Assembly (NCBI GenBank): GCA_964525185.1
Contig: CAZGFQ010000016.1
Location: 1 to 45,358, forward strand
Length of the DNA: 45,358 nucleotides
From: JABHGY01 sp964525185
GTDB lineage: Bacteria; Fidelibacterota; Marinisomatia; Marinisomatales; UBA1611
Direction: 5' to 3'
Shown here: positions 27,321-34,832 of the stretch, piece by piece
How the letters are laid out: the number at the start of each line of letters is the position of its first letter
Position numbering within the stretch: the first letter of the stretch is position 1
Notes under the pieces: generated by a model
Told to the model about the DNA's origin: nothing
The model's input: only the letters and a program-made list of their open reading frames with translations
The model's database searches: none
Program-made: the position numbers and the translations under genes

Positions 27321-28043
27321 ATGAAGATACCCCGAAAGATCACGACCCTTTTACCTGTTTTATTCCTATGGATAGGATGCGCAACACACCCAACTATATC
27401 TCCAGAGCTTGCTCCTGTAGGTAAAACAACATGGGGTTATACATTAGCAGTTGAAAATGCTATTCCTATGGTATGGTTTCGGAGAGGATTGTCGAAAAGA
27501 AGTGATATGGGTCTTCGTGTCGGATTTCCACTCTATGGAACGGGGTTAGACTATACACGCATTGTGATGCAAAAAGATAATAAGTGGGATGCCATCAATT
27601 TAAGTTTTGCTTTAAATCCTAATAAAAATATGGATTTCACATATTACAAATTTAAAAAGAAGTTAGTTACACGCACTCGACCTGTAAAAAAGAAAGTAGA
27701 ATTGGTTAAATGGAAAGGTTTCAAATTCATGTATATTCCTCAGAATGGTATACGAGGATCTAGTTTAAGATTTGGATTCCTAATGGGCGGAAAACCAACA
27801 AAAAGAATAGGGTATGAAATTGGGTATTATCATGATTTTTCTTCTATGCCGTTCTCTGAAATCATGAACTTTAGTTGGAATCCAACAAGTCCTGAAGTTC
27901 AAGAAGAGTGGGGAAGTAGCTATGAAGATTATCCTCCATCTCGTGGTGGTATGCCATCTGAATACTCTCGTGCAACGGGATTATCATTTCAAGTTATGTT
28001 TTATTTAGGTGATTTTAAAGCAAAGAAATATTTACCTGAATGA
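27321..28043 (+). CDS. Lipoprotein with basic loop, first gene of a nine-gene run
   Basis: 240 residues. The N-terminus has the lipoprotein form (Met-Lys-Ile-Pro-Arg-Lys, a hydrophobic core, then LWIGC). The mature part contains alternating hydrophobic strands and a strongly basic segment (residues about 110-135, with Lys/Arg in every second or third position) between strands, then a GYEIGYYHDF strand. The region with Ile-Pro-Met-Val-Trp-Phe-Arg-Arg and Ser-Asp-Met-Gly-Leu-Arg resembles the lipoprotein at 15138-15740, suggesting distant paralogy. No family is recognised; it may be a small outer-membrane barrel anchored by lipid. Its stop overlaps the next gene by ATGA. Confidence 0.75.
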   Translation: MKIPRKITTLLPVLFLWIGCATHPTISPELAPVGKTTWGYTLAVENAIPMVWFRRGLSKRSDMGLRVGFPLYGTGLDYTRIVMQKDNKWDAINLSFALNPNKNMDFTYYKFKKKLVTRTRPVKKKVELVKWKGFKFMYIPQNGIRGSSLRFGFLMGGKPTKRIGYEIGYYHDFSSMPFSEIMNFSWNPTSPEVQEEWGSSYEDYPPSRGGMPSEYSRATGLSFQVMFYLGDFKAKKYLPE

Positions 28044-29035
28044 TTCATTCTCCCTTCCGCGCTGCCCTTGAAAATGGCAATGCCCGGACGATACAATCGA
28101 CCATACATCATATAAATAAGTCTCCAAAAGATGTCATAAATATATTATGCGATATTTTTGATACTGCCGTTTCAACTCATTGGGAATTGGCTTCGTCGAG
28201 TCACCCAATCATTGCCGTAAATTGTGTCAAAAATATTATAAGTGATAATAAGGAAAATCCTTCAATCCCTTTACTTCTATTTGCATCAGAGTGTGTTCAA
28301 AATTTATCGTATCGAACACAAGATATAGACATTCTAACCAAAATACAAAAAAGCGGTCTGGAGAAATCCATCTTTATTAGTGACCTACAAAATGGTTTAG
28401 CAGAAGGATCAGAATTTATCGAATCTTCAGTTGCAAAAGTATTTTTGGCTTCTGATAGGTCACCAAGCGTATTGGAGGTGATAGCAGAAGTATTATTTAG
28501 AGATTTTAATACATTTGGTTTATTCACATTTCACCTTCTAAGATCATTTGCATTTCAGGAAAGGAAAGATATTTTATGGTCATATATCTTGTCACTTATA
28601 TATCAAACTAAGAATATTACATTTCCCGATCAATCACCCAATTATGGTATATCTTTTGATGAATGGGATAAAAAAATTATTTGTCAACAGGATGAATCCC
28701 TTATAAAAAATTATTCAATCATGAATAGATTATGGAATAGTGAATATGTTCGTATTAACCAGTATAAGAATGAAATATTAAAATCATTAAACTCTATCTC
28801 TATTGAGAAAATGGATGTGGAAAAAAGATATCCTGATCATTGGGTTTGTAAAGGTCAAAATGGGTGGGGATTACACTTTATTTCAAGTGCTGAAAATGTA
28901 ATTAAAAAGAATATTTCGATAGAAGACAAGAAGGAAAGAATAGTTTATTTAGAATCTTTAAGATCATTAGCAAAATCATGTAATGATTCATTACTTCCTG
29001 TGATTGGCGTTCATATAGAAAAGGTATTATTATGA
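28040..29035 (+). CDS. Unrecognised mostly helical cytoplasmic protein
   Basis: 331 residues with no signal peptide or membrane segment. The sequence is predominantly amphipathic helices (Ile/Leu-rich, with Ser, Asn and Lys), including ASSSHPIIAVNCVKNII and a C-terminal LRSLAKSCNDSLLPVIGVH segment, compatible with a HEAT-like or other alpha-solenoid fold. No catalytic motif is visible. It overlaps both neighbours by 4 bp (ATGA): the lipoprotein before and the MBL hydrolase after. The tight overlaps argue that it is a real, co-translated gene. Its function cannot be named from sequence. Confidence 0.8.
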   Translation: MIHSPFRAALENGNARTIQSTIHHINKSPKDVINILCDIFDTAVSTHWELASSSHPIIAVNCVKNIISDNKENPSIPLLLFASECVQNLSYRTQDIDILTKIQKSGLEKSIFISDLQNGLAEGSEFIESSVAKVFLASDRSPSVLEVIAEVLFRDFNTFGLFTFHLLRSFAFQERKDILWSYILSLIYQTKNITFPDQSPNYGISFDEWDKKIICQQDESLIKNYSIMNRLWNSEYVRINQYKNEILKSLNSISIEKMDVEKRYPDHWVCKGQNGWGLHFISSAENVIKKNISIEDKKERIVYLESLRSLAKSCNDSLLPVIGVHIEKVLL

Positions 29036-29880
29036 AGATTGGCCCCTATAAAATATATAGCATTGAAACGAGTGAATTTGGCTTGGATGGTGGAGCCATG
29101 TTTGGCATTATACCAAAAACTCTTTGGGAGAAAAAAATTCCTTCTGATGATTTCAATCGAATTCCTATGGTTACACGATCATTATTACTTATGAGTGAAA
29201 ATAAAAAAATATTAGTCGATACTGGGAATGGTACAAAATGGTCAGAAAAATTAAAACAGATTTATAATATAAATACGGACAAGTTTAGTATTGAATCAGG
29301 CCTTTCACGGCTAAACATTAAACCTGACGATATTACAGATGTTATTTGCTCTCATTTACATTTTGACCATGTAGGAGGAAATACATCTATTATAAATGGA
29401 AAAATTCAACCCACTTTTGAAAATGCAAAATATTGGGTATCGCAGGAAAACTGGACATTAGCAAATAATCCATCTCAAAAAGATCAAGGAAGTTTTATGA
29501 GTCATGACTGGAATATTTTAAGAGAAAATGGAATGTTACATTTTGTTAATAATCATGAACAATTTTTAGATGACATCGATTTTCAATTAACATATGGACA
29601 TACAACCGGTCTACTTCATCCCATTATTTCAGATAACAAAAATACCTTATTTTTTGGAGCAGATTTAATTCCAACATCTGCTCATATACCAGTACCATGG
29701 GTAATGGCATATGATATTAATCCCGTGAAAACTGTTGAAGAAAAACTTGAACTATTGCCAAAAGTAGTAAAAGAAAATTGGATTATATTTTTTGAACATG
29801 ACCAAGATATTCAAGCTTGTACAGTGAAACAGGATGGGAAACATTTTCATTTGAATAAGGTGATTTCTTTTAATGAGTGA
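29032..29880 (+). CDS. Metallo-beta-lactamase-fold hydrolase (lactonase-like)
   Basis: 282 residues. The zinc motif HLHFDH is at residues 108-113 (His108, His110, Asp112, His113). Further metal-site histidines are in the YGHTTG segment, with a bridging Asp in FFGADLIP, and a late FFEHD element. The N-terminal layout (DGGAMFGIIPKTLW) is like that of the MBL group that contains AHL lactonases and related quorum-quenching or repair hydrolases. The exact substrate is unknown. It overlaps the helical gene upstream by 4 bp and the DUF309 gene downstream by 8 bp (ATGAGTGA), within the nine-gene run. Confidence 0.88.
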   Translation: MKIGPYKIYSIETSEFGLDGGAMFGIIPKTLWEKKIPSDDFNRIPMVTRSLLLMSENKKILVDTGNGTKWSEKLKQIYNINTDKFSIESGLSRLNIKPDDITDVICSHLHFDHVGGNTSIINGKIQPTFENAKYWVSQENWTLANNPSQKDQGSFMSHDWNILRENGMLHFVNNHEQFLDDIDFQLTYGHTTGLLHPIISDNKNTLFFGADLIPTSAHIPVPWVMAYDINPVKTVEEKLELLPKVVKENWIIFFEHDQDIQACTVKQDGKHFHLNKVISFNE

Positions 29881-30241
29881 AGAACGCATTAAGTCTGAAT
29901 TATTTCAAAATGGTTTAACTTGTTTTAAGAATGGTTCCTTTTTTGATGCACACGAAGAATGGGAAACCCTTTGGAGTGATTATTATTTACCTGACAGAGA
30001 TTTTATACAGGGACTTATTCAACTATCGGTAAGTTTTGTGCATCTCAGTAATGGAAATTTGATAGGGACAAAGAGTCTATTGAAGAAATGTCAGAAAAAA
30101 TTTAATAATTTTAGCGGGGATTGCAGGGGCATAAACGTAGATAACCTTAAAAAAGATTTAATACAACTAAGTAAAGATGTTGATTTGCTTGAAACGCATT
30201 CATCATTTAATTGGGATTCTGTCCCGGGATTAAGGAAATAA
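29873..30241 (+). CDS. DUF309 protein
   Basis: 122 residues, all helical. The motif FKNGSFFDAHEEWETLW followed by FIQGLIQLSVSFVHLSNGN is the signature of DUF309, with the conserved His-Glu-x-Trp-Glu and Gln-Gly-Leu-Ile-Gln. Family members are small cytoplasmic proteins of unknown activity; the His/Glu pairs could bind a metal or ligand. It overlaps the MBL gene by 8 bp and abuts the next gene with no gap. Its job in this operon is not known. Confidence 0.87.
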   Translation: MSEERIKSELFQNGLTCFKNGSFFDAHEEWETLWSDYYLPDRDFIQGLIQLSVSFVHLSNGNLIGTKSLLKKCQKKFNNFSGDCRGINVDNLKKDLIQLSKDVDLLETHSSFNWDSVPGLRK

Positions 30242-30586
30242 ATGGCGCATATATTATTATTCGTAAAAGATTTTGAACTGGGGACTAAATTATCAGAGAT
30301 TTGTACAGATTTAGAACAGCCCGTTGAATTTGTAGATGAAAAGTCTGACCCAAGATTATTTGGTGAAAAGGCTAAAATGGCTATTGTGGATTTAGATGAT
30401 AAAATATTTTCCTCGATAGGGCTTATTGCGGAATTAGCTCGGTATGATTTAAAGGTGGTTGGTTTCATGAAACAAGTGAATAATAAAGATCAATCTAAAT
30501 TAAAAAAAGCAGGATGCGAAATGATTCTCCCACGTTCATCTCTTGTAAAAAATATGCCAACACTCATTGACGAATTACTGCATTGA
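30242..30586 (+). CDS. Degenerate receiver-like (CheY-fold) protein
   Basis: 114 residues with the strand/helix rhythm of a receiver domain: ILLFVKDFELGTKL, then MAIVDLDDK at the position of the phospho-Asp strand, VVGFMKQVN, and a final EMILPRSS followed by a helix. Compared with canonical receivers, the acidic pair after strand 1 is reduced to one Asp. The conserved Lys before Pro is missing, with Arg at that site, although an Asp still occupies strand 3. It is probably a pseudo-receiver used for binding rather than phospho-switching (inference). The ATG directly follows the DUF309 stop, and it overlaps nth by 4 bp. Confidence 0.65.
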   Translation: MAHILLFVKDFELGTKLSEICTDLEQPVEFVDEKSDPRLFGEKAKMAIVDLDDKIFSSIGLIAELARYDLKVVGFMKQVNNKDQSKLKKAGCEMILPRSSLVKNMPTLIDELLH

Positions 30587-31230
30587 GAGAAAGTAAGAAA
30601 AAAAAGAGCGAAAGAGCTCTAGGCATTTTATCTTTACTACATCAGGAATACCCTAATTCTAAATGTTCTCTTCATTATAAATCCACACATGAATTATTGA
30701 TTGCAACAATTTTATCTGCACAATGTACAGATAAGCGTGTGAATCAAGTGACGCCAGTCCTCTTTGAAAAATACCCATCCATAGACGCATTCGCTCATTC
30801 CAATGTACAAGAGTTATCAAAAGATATTCATTCCTGCGGATATCATAATCAAAAATCCAAAAGTATCCAGGGTGCGGCTCTAACGATTTTAAACGATTTT
30901 AATGGGGAAGTCCCTAATGCATTGGATGATTTAATTTCATTGCCTGGTGTAGGTCGCAAAACAGCTAACTGTGTTTTAGGTGAATGTTTTAATGTACCAT
31001 CCATGGTAATTGACACACATATGGTTCGAATAATGAATTTATTGGGGTTAACACATTCCAAAGATCCGAAGAAGATTGAATTGGAACTCATGGACATTTT
31101 TCCTGATGAAGAATGGGTCAAATTAACACATATGATTATAGATCATGGGCGAGCCATCTGTATTGCCAGAAGGCCTCAATGCCAGGACTGTATTTTATCT
31201 CACGTTTGCCCATCAAATTTATTGGCTTAG
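30583..31230 (+). CDS. nth: Endonuclease III (DNA glycosylase/AP lyase)
   Basis: 215 residues, starting at TTG 30583 within a TTGA overlap with the receiver-like gene. The helix-hairpin-helix LPGVGRKTANC carries catalytic Lys126, and the VIDTHMVR segment carries Asp144. The [4Fe-4S] ligands are Cys193, Cys200, Cys203 and Cys209 in the C-x6-C-x2-C-x5-C spacing. The enzyme removes oxidised pyrimidines and nicks the resulting abasic site. It sits in the middle of the nine-gene run, one base before the SPL-like gene. A TTG start with no clear Shine-Dalgarno implies expression by coupling to the upstream gene. Confidence 0.96.
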   Translation: MRESKKKKSERALGILSLLHQEYPNSKCSLHYKSTHELLIATILSAQCTDKRVNQVTPVLFEKYPSIDAFAHSNVQELSKDIHSCGYHNQKSKSIQGAALTILNDFNGEVPNALDDLISLPGVGRKTANCVLGECFNVPSMVIDTHMVRIMNLLGLTHSKDPKKIELELMDIFPDEEWVKLTHMIIDHGRAICIARRPQCQDCILSHVCPSNLLA

Positions 31231-31231
31231 A

Positions 31232-32512
31232 ATGGCAACCAATTCAACAGTCAGAGATAGAATTCTTCCATTCAGGGCTGATACTTTATTTGTAAGCCTA
31301 AATGAAGAAACACAATTATTTATAGAAAATCAGGCACAAGATGAGAAATTAACATATCAAGAAATTCGGCAATGTATTGAAATAGCGACTGATTATTCTA
31401 TGTGGGGAGAATCATTTAGGCACACGTGGACTTCCATTCAAAATGAGAACATTTCAGGAAAAACTTTTGGACTTCTGCGGGAAAGGTGGGAAGGATTAAA
31501 ATTATCTAAAACGAATTATAAATCGAAACCGGTTAGACCCAAAACGAGTATTAGAAAAGTATCATCCCATGTAGGCGAAAATGAAATAATTGGTATGTGC
31601 CCTGTTGCATCGGAAAAAACAGTTTGTTGTAATTTAATGACAATAGATGCAGTACAAGGGTGTGGATTAGGCTGTAGCTATTGCAGTATTCAAACATTTT
31701 ATGAAGATGGTGCCATACTGGTTGATAATCAGTTAAAAGAAAAACTGGATGCAATCCAATTGGATCCAAATAAAAATTATCATATTGGGTCCGGGCAATC
31801 ATCTGATTCTCTTGCCGTTGGGAATAAAAACGGTATTATTGATGCTCAATTAAATTTTGCTAGAAACAATCCAAACATCATTTTTGAATTCAAGACTAAA
31901 ACTAAAAATATTCAATTTTTATTAGAGACAGATGTACCAAGGAATGTTTTTGTATGTTGGTCATTAAATCCTCAAATAATCATTGACCATGAAGAACATG
32001 GAACAGCCACCTTAAGGCAGCGATTAGCTTCTGCCCGTGCATTAGCCGATAAAGGAGTTATTATAGGGTTTCATTTTCATCCACTTTTTTATTATGAAGG
32101 GTGGGAAAATGGATACAAATCAATAGTTGGAGAGATTGTTACCCAATTTTCTCCCCAGGAAATAGGCATGATATCCTTTGGTACCTTAACATACATTAAG
32201 CCGGCAATAAAAAGGATGAGAGAAGCGGGATTTAAAAGCAAAGCTTTACAAATTCCATTGGAAGATGCGGCAGGTAAATTTTCATACCCAATGGATATTA
32301 AAGAAAAAATCTTTGGCAGTGTTTACACTTATTTCAAAGAGTGGCATAACGACGTATTCTTCTATTTTTGTATGGAAGATAAAATGTTGTGGGAAACCAT
32401 ATTTGGATTTTATTATCAATCAAATGATTTATTTGAAAATGCATTATTTAACCATGTGAAATCAAAAATGAATATTTCGATTCGAAAGGAAGAAAAAGGA
32501 AATCATGAATAA
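31232..32512 (+). CDS. Spore photoproduct lyase-like radical SAM protein
   Basis: 426 residues from ATG 31232, one base after the nth stop; an open frame continues upstream inside nth but is not needed. The radical SAM cluster motif is Cys144-x3-Cys148-x2-Cys151 (GCGLGCSYCSIQTFY). Three more cysteines lie just before it at 123, 132 and 133 (MCPVASEKTVCCNL). Downstream are Gly-Ser-Gly-Gln-Ser-Ser-Asp, the FEFKTKTKNI strand, and a GVIIGFHFHPLFYYEGW segment, as in SplB-like enzymes that repair UV lesions. Spore photoproduct itself is a lesion of spores, so in this organism the true substrate is unknown. Contact with nth supports DNA repair. It overlaps the cytochrome gene by 8 bp. Confidence 0.78.
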   Translation: MATNSTVRDRILPFRADTLFVSLNEETQLFIENQAQDEKLTYQEIRQCIEIATDYSMWGESFRHTWTSIQNENISGKTFGLLRERWEGLKLSKTNYKSKPVRPKTSIRKVSSHVGENEIIGMCPVASEKTVCCNLMTIDAVQGCGLGCSYCSIQTFYEDGAILVDNQLKEKLDAIQLDPNKNYHIGSGQSSDSLAVGNKNGIIDAQLNFARNNPNIIFEFKTKTKNIQFLLETDVPRNVFVCWSLNPQIIIDHEEHGTATLRQRLASARALADKGVIIGFHFHPLFYYEGWENGYKSIVGEIVTQFSPQEIGMISFGTLTYIKPAIKRMREAGFKSKALQIPLEDAAGKFSYPMDIKEKIFGSVYTYFKEWHNDVFFYFCMEDKMLWETIFGFYYQSNDLFENALFNHVKSKMNISIRKEEKGNHE

Positions 32513-33611
32513 AATAATAATATTAATAACTATTTTGGGATCTTTTATAAGTGGGCAAATTAATTACTATACAGAAATTGAACCCATTTTAACAGGAAAT
32601 TGTGGCGGGTGCCATACAACAGGAAATTCCAGCGGATTTAATTTAGCCAGTTATAATAATTTAATGTCTACGGGAAACCACGGACCGGTTGTAATTCCAT
32701 TTGATGGTGCCAATTCCATATTAATTCAAAAACTCGGGCCAAACCCGCCATTTGGAAATCAAATGCCACAAAATGGCCCATTACCCCAAGAAACTATTGA
32801 CTTTATTTCACAATGGATTGATGAAGGGGCGTTAGAATATCCTGCAGTTGATACGCTTGTACCACCCGCATTAGTTATTAATGAATTTCTTGCGAAAAAT
32901 GATTCCTGCTGTACGGATGAAGCTGGTGAATATGATGATTATATAGAAATTTATAATGCTGGGGATACAATCGTCGTTCTTGACGGTATGTATTTAACGG
33001 ATGATTTATCAGAACCAACAAAATTTATGATTCCTTATTCATTAAATGATTCAGCAAACTTTTCATTGAATCCGGGTGAATTTCAATTATTTTGGGCAGA
33101 TGATGATTCAGCTCAAGGGATCAATCATTTGAGTTTTAAATTATCTGGTTCTGGTGAGCAGATTGGTTTATTTATGCTTGATGGGGAAACAGCAGTTGAT
33201 ACCCTTAATTATCATGTTCAATTTTCTGATGTATCCTATGGACGATTCCCTGATGGGTCTGATTCCTGGATATACGCAAACCCCACACCTGGGTTTTCTA
33301 ATATCAATGAATTAGCGGTTGATGAGCAATCTTTTATCCCACAAAAAGTAGTATTAAATCCAAGCTACCCCAATCCGTTCAATCCAACGACGACAATTCA
33401 ATTTAATGTTGGATCAGGGTCGGGTAATCATATATCAATTCAAATCATTGATTCAAGAGGTCGCTATATAGATACTATCGTTGATGGTCATTTTAATGAT
33501 GGACAGTATAAAGCTATTTGGAATGCAACATTCTATTCTTCTGGTATCTATTTTGTTCAACTCAAATCCGGGAATTATAATCTCACCCAAAAGATTGTTT
33601 ACCTAAAATAA
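32505..33611 (+). CDS. Exported cytochrome c / lamin-tail domain / T9SS fusion
   Basis: 368 residues. A signal peptide ends near residue 18. A short cytochrome c-like domain follows (about 19-115) with heme motif Cys33-x2-Cys36-His37 and a probable Met ligand in the NQMPQNG segment. Residues about 122-250 resemble a lamin-tail (LTD) domain (VINEFLAKN, YDDYIEIYN, LDGMYLTDD). The last 80 residues are a T9SS type A sorting domain (YPNPFNPTTTIQF, ending Ile-Val-Tyr-Leu-Lys). It would therefore be a heme protein on the cell surface. It overlaps the SPL-like gene by 8 bp (ATGAATAA), which ties an exported heme protein to a cytoplasmic repair gene. Confidence 0.88.
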   Translation: MNKIIILITILGSFISGQINYYTEIEPILTGNCGGCHTTGNSSGFNLASYNNLMSTGNHGPVVIPFDGANSILIQKLGPNPPFGNQMPQNGPLPQETIDFISQWIDEGALEYPAVDTLVPPALVINEFLAKNDSCCTDEAGEYDDYIEIYNAGDTIVVLDGMYLTDDLSEPTKFMIPYSLNDSANFSLNPGEFQLFWADDDSAQGINHLSFKLSGSGEQIGLFMLDGETAVDTLNYHVQFSDVSYGRFPDGSDSWIYANPTPGFSNINELAVDEQSFIPQKVVLNPSYPNPFNPTTTIQFNVGSGSGNHISIQIIDSRGRYIDTIVDGHFNDGQYKAIWNATFYSSGIYFVQLKSGNYNLTQKIVYLK

Positions 33612-33621
33612 TAGTGCCATT

Positions 33622-34251
33622 TTGATTGCTTTTTATTTCCTGATAATCACATCATTGTGGGTTGGATATAGAATATTCACCAATCGCAATGTAAGTAACG
33701 AATTAAAAAGTATGTTGATTTATGCCGTGGTGGCTTCTACGTGGTATAATTTTAACCATAATCCACATATGGTTTTATATTTATGCAATTTAACAGCTCT
33801 GATTGCCATTTATTTAATCTTTAAGTTTGATCAAAGATTATTCAATATTTTCTTCTTCTTTGTTTGGTCTGGGGATTTATTTACTCTTTTAATTATAGAT
33901 AATCCTGTAGCCCCATCTTTGGAATTAGAACCATTATTTTGGTTAGCATTTTATTTTAAACATATTGGCCCCATTCTCCTTGTGATTGATTTTATTCGAA
34001 ATCAATCACACCACATTGAAAAACATGCCTATAAATATGCCATGATATTTATGATAAGTTATGTGGGTGTGATGTATGTGTATAATATTACATTTGACCA
34101 AAATATTTTAGATTTACAGGAGCCTACTTTGGATATTGAAAAAGCTTTTGGACCTTGGCCTAATTATGTTTTTGCAAATATAACGATCGGTCTATTATGG
34201 TTTTGGGCTATTGATAGAATTGGAAAACGGTTTAAGGTTATTCAAAATTGA
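33622..34251 (+). CDS. YwaF/TMEM164-like integral membrane protein
   Basis: 209 residues, six or seven hydrophobic segments, apparently starting at TTG 33622, ten bases after the previous stop. The pattern LCNLTALIAIYLIF (Cys55), a mid-protein FKHIGP, and GPWPNY before the last helix fits the YwaF (TIGR02206) family, which includes human TMEM164, described as a phospholipid acyltransferase with catalytic Cys and His. Whether this protein has that activity is unknown. It closes the nine-gene run, and 65 bp separate it from the Cys-rich gene. Confidence 0.7.
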   Translation: MIAFYFLIITSLWVGYRIFTNRNVSNELKSMLIYAVVASTWYNFNHNPHMVLYLCNLTALIAIYLIFKFDQRLFNIFFFFVWSGDLFTLLIIDNPVAPSLELEPLFWLAFYFKHIGPILLVIDFIRNQSHHIEKHAYKYAMIFMISYVGVMYVYNITFDQNILDLQEPTLDIEKAFGPWPNYVFANITIGLLWFWAIDRIGKRFKVIQN

Positions 34252-34316
34252 TTATTGTATAGCTCCAACTCCTAAATTACATTTCGGGGTTCATTTTTTA
34301 CTAGAAAGGAAGATTT

Positions 34317-34781
34317 ATGAAAAAAATTATTGCAGCTGTTCTTATTGGTACTTTAGGTATTGTAGCCATTAGTGCTATGAATCAACCAGAAGGCGGCAAA
34401 AAAGCATCAACTGAATGTGCAAAGCAGGGGAAGTTAGGATGCGAAAAGAAAGCACATTTCACCTCAGGAAAATGTGATTCAAAAGACGGACACGCTTCTG
34501 GAAAATGTAGCTCTAAGGGAGCACATGCTTTTGCAAAAGGGTGCGACAAACAAGGGAAAGCTGGTTGTGATAAAAAAGGCGGATCCGCACATAAAGATTG
34601 TGCTTCTAAAGGATCATCCGATTGTGCCAAAAAAGGAAAAGCTGGTTGCGATAAAAAATCAGATTATGCCCATGGAAAATGCGCATCAAAATCATCTACT
34701 GATTGTGCGAAATCAAAAACATTTTCTAAAAAAGAAAAATGTGGCTCCGATTGCACTAAACCATGCTGCGATAAAGCATGA
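34317..34781 (+). CDS. Exported Cys/Lys-rich repeat protein
   Basis: 154 residues with a clear signal peptide (Met-Lys-Lys-Ile-Ile, hydrophobic core, Ala-Ile-Ser-Ala) and a strong Shine-Dalgarno AAGGAAG. The mature part is built of imperfect repeats of 10-17 residues with one Cys each, of the types GKxGCxKK, SGKCSSKG and SxDCAKKGKAGC. It holds 15 Cys, many Lys, Ser and Gly, and almost no large hydrophobic residues. It ends with Cys-Gly-Ser-Asp-Cys-Thr-Lys-Pro-Cys-Cys. The composition suggests metal binding (metallothionein-like), a disulfide-rich low-complexity surface protein, or a sulfur-rich matrix; no family is recognised. A terminator follows at once, so it is likely its own short transcript, probably highly expressed. 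Confidence 0.85.
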   Translation: MKKIIAAVLIGTLGIVAISAMNQPEGGKKASTECAKQGKLGCEKKAHFTSGKCDSKDGHASGKCSSKGAHAFAKGCDKQGKAGCDKKGGSAHKDCASKGSSDCAKKGKAGCDKKSDYAHGKCASKSSTDCAKSKTFSKKEKCGSDCTKPCCDKA

Positions 34782-34784
34782 TTA

Positions 34785-34807
34785 TTTAAAAAAGTATCTT
34801 TTTTAAA
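34785..34807 (+). repeat. AT-rich 10-bp hairpin after the Cys-rich gene
   Basis: TTTAAAAAAG (34785-34794) and CTTTTTTAAA (34798-34807) are exact reverse complements around the loop TAT. Its last three bases are shared with the first arm of the next hairpin, so the two cannot form fully at the same time. Confidence 0.6.
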
Positions 34808-34832
34808 GGGTAACTTATGTTACCCTTTTTTT
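34805..34832 (+). terminator. Rho-independent terminator whose T-run touches the PAP2 start codon
   Basis: AAAGGGTAAC (34805-34814) pairs perfectly with GTTACCCTTT (34819-34828) around TTAT, followed by T's to 34832. It ends the Cys-rich transcript. The ATG of the next gene is at 34833, directly after the T-run, so no separate leader exists. Confidence 0.9.

Noticed and set aside
30091..30468. Antisense 125-residue ORF across DUF309 and the receiver-like gene
   Set aside because: It is opposite two well-supported genes, is rich in Ser and Asn without a fold pattern, and has no Shine-Dalgarno.
34317..34781. Calling the Cys-rich protein a metallothionein
   Set aside because: It is exported and lacks the dense CxC clusters of known metallothioneins; only metal binding as a possibility is kept.
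34382..34806. Additional long frames on both strands in the Cys-rich gene
   Set aside because: They result from the repeated codons of the real gene; the chosen frame alone has a signal peptide and ribosome site.
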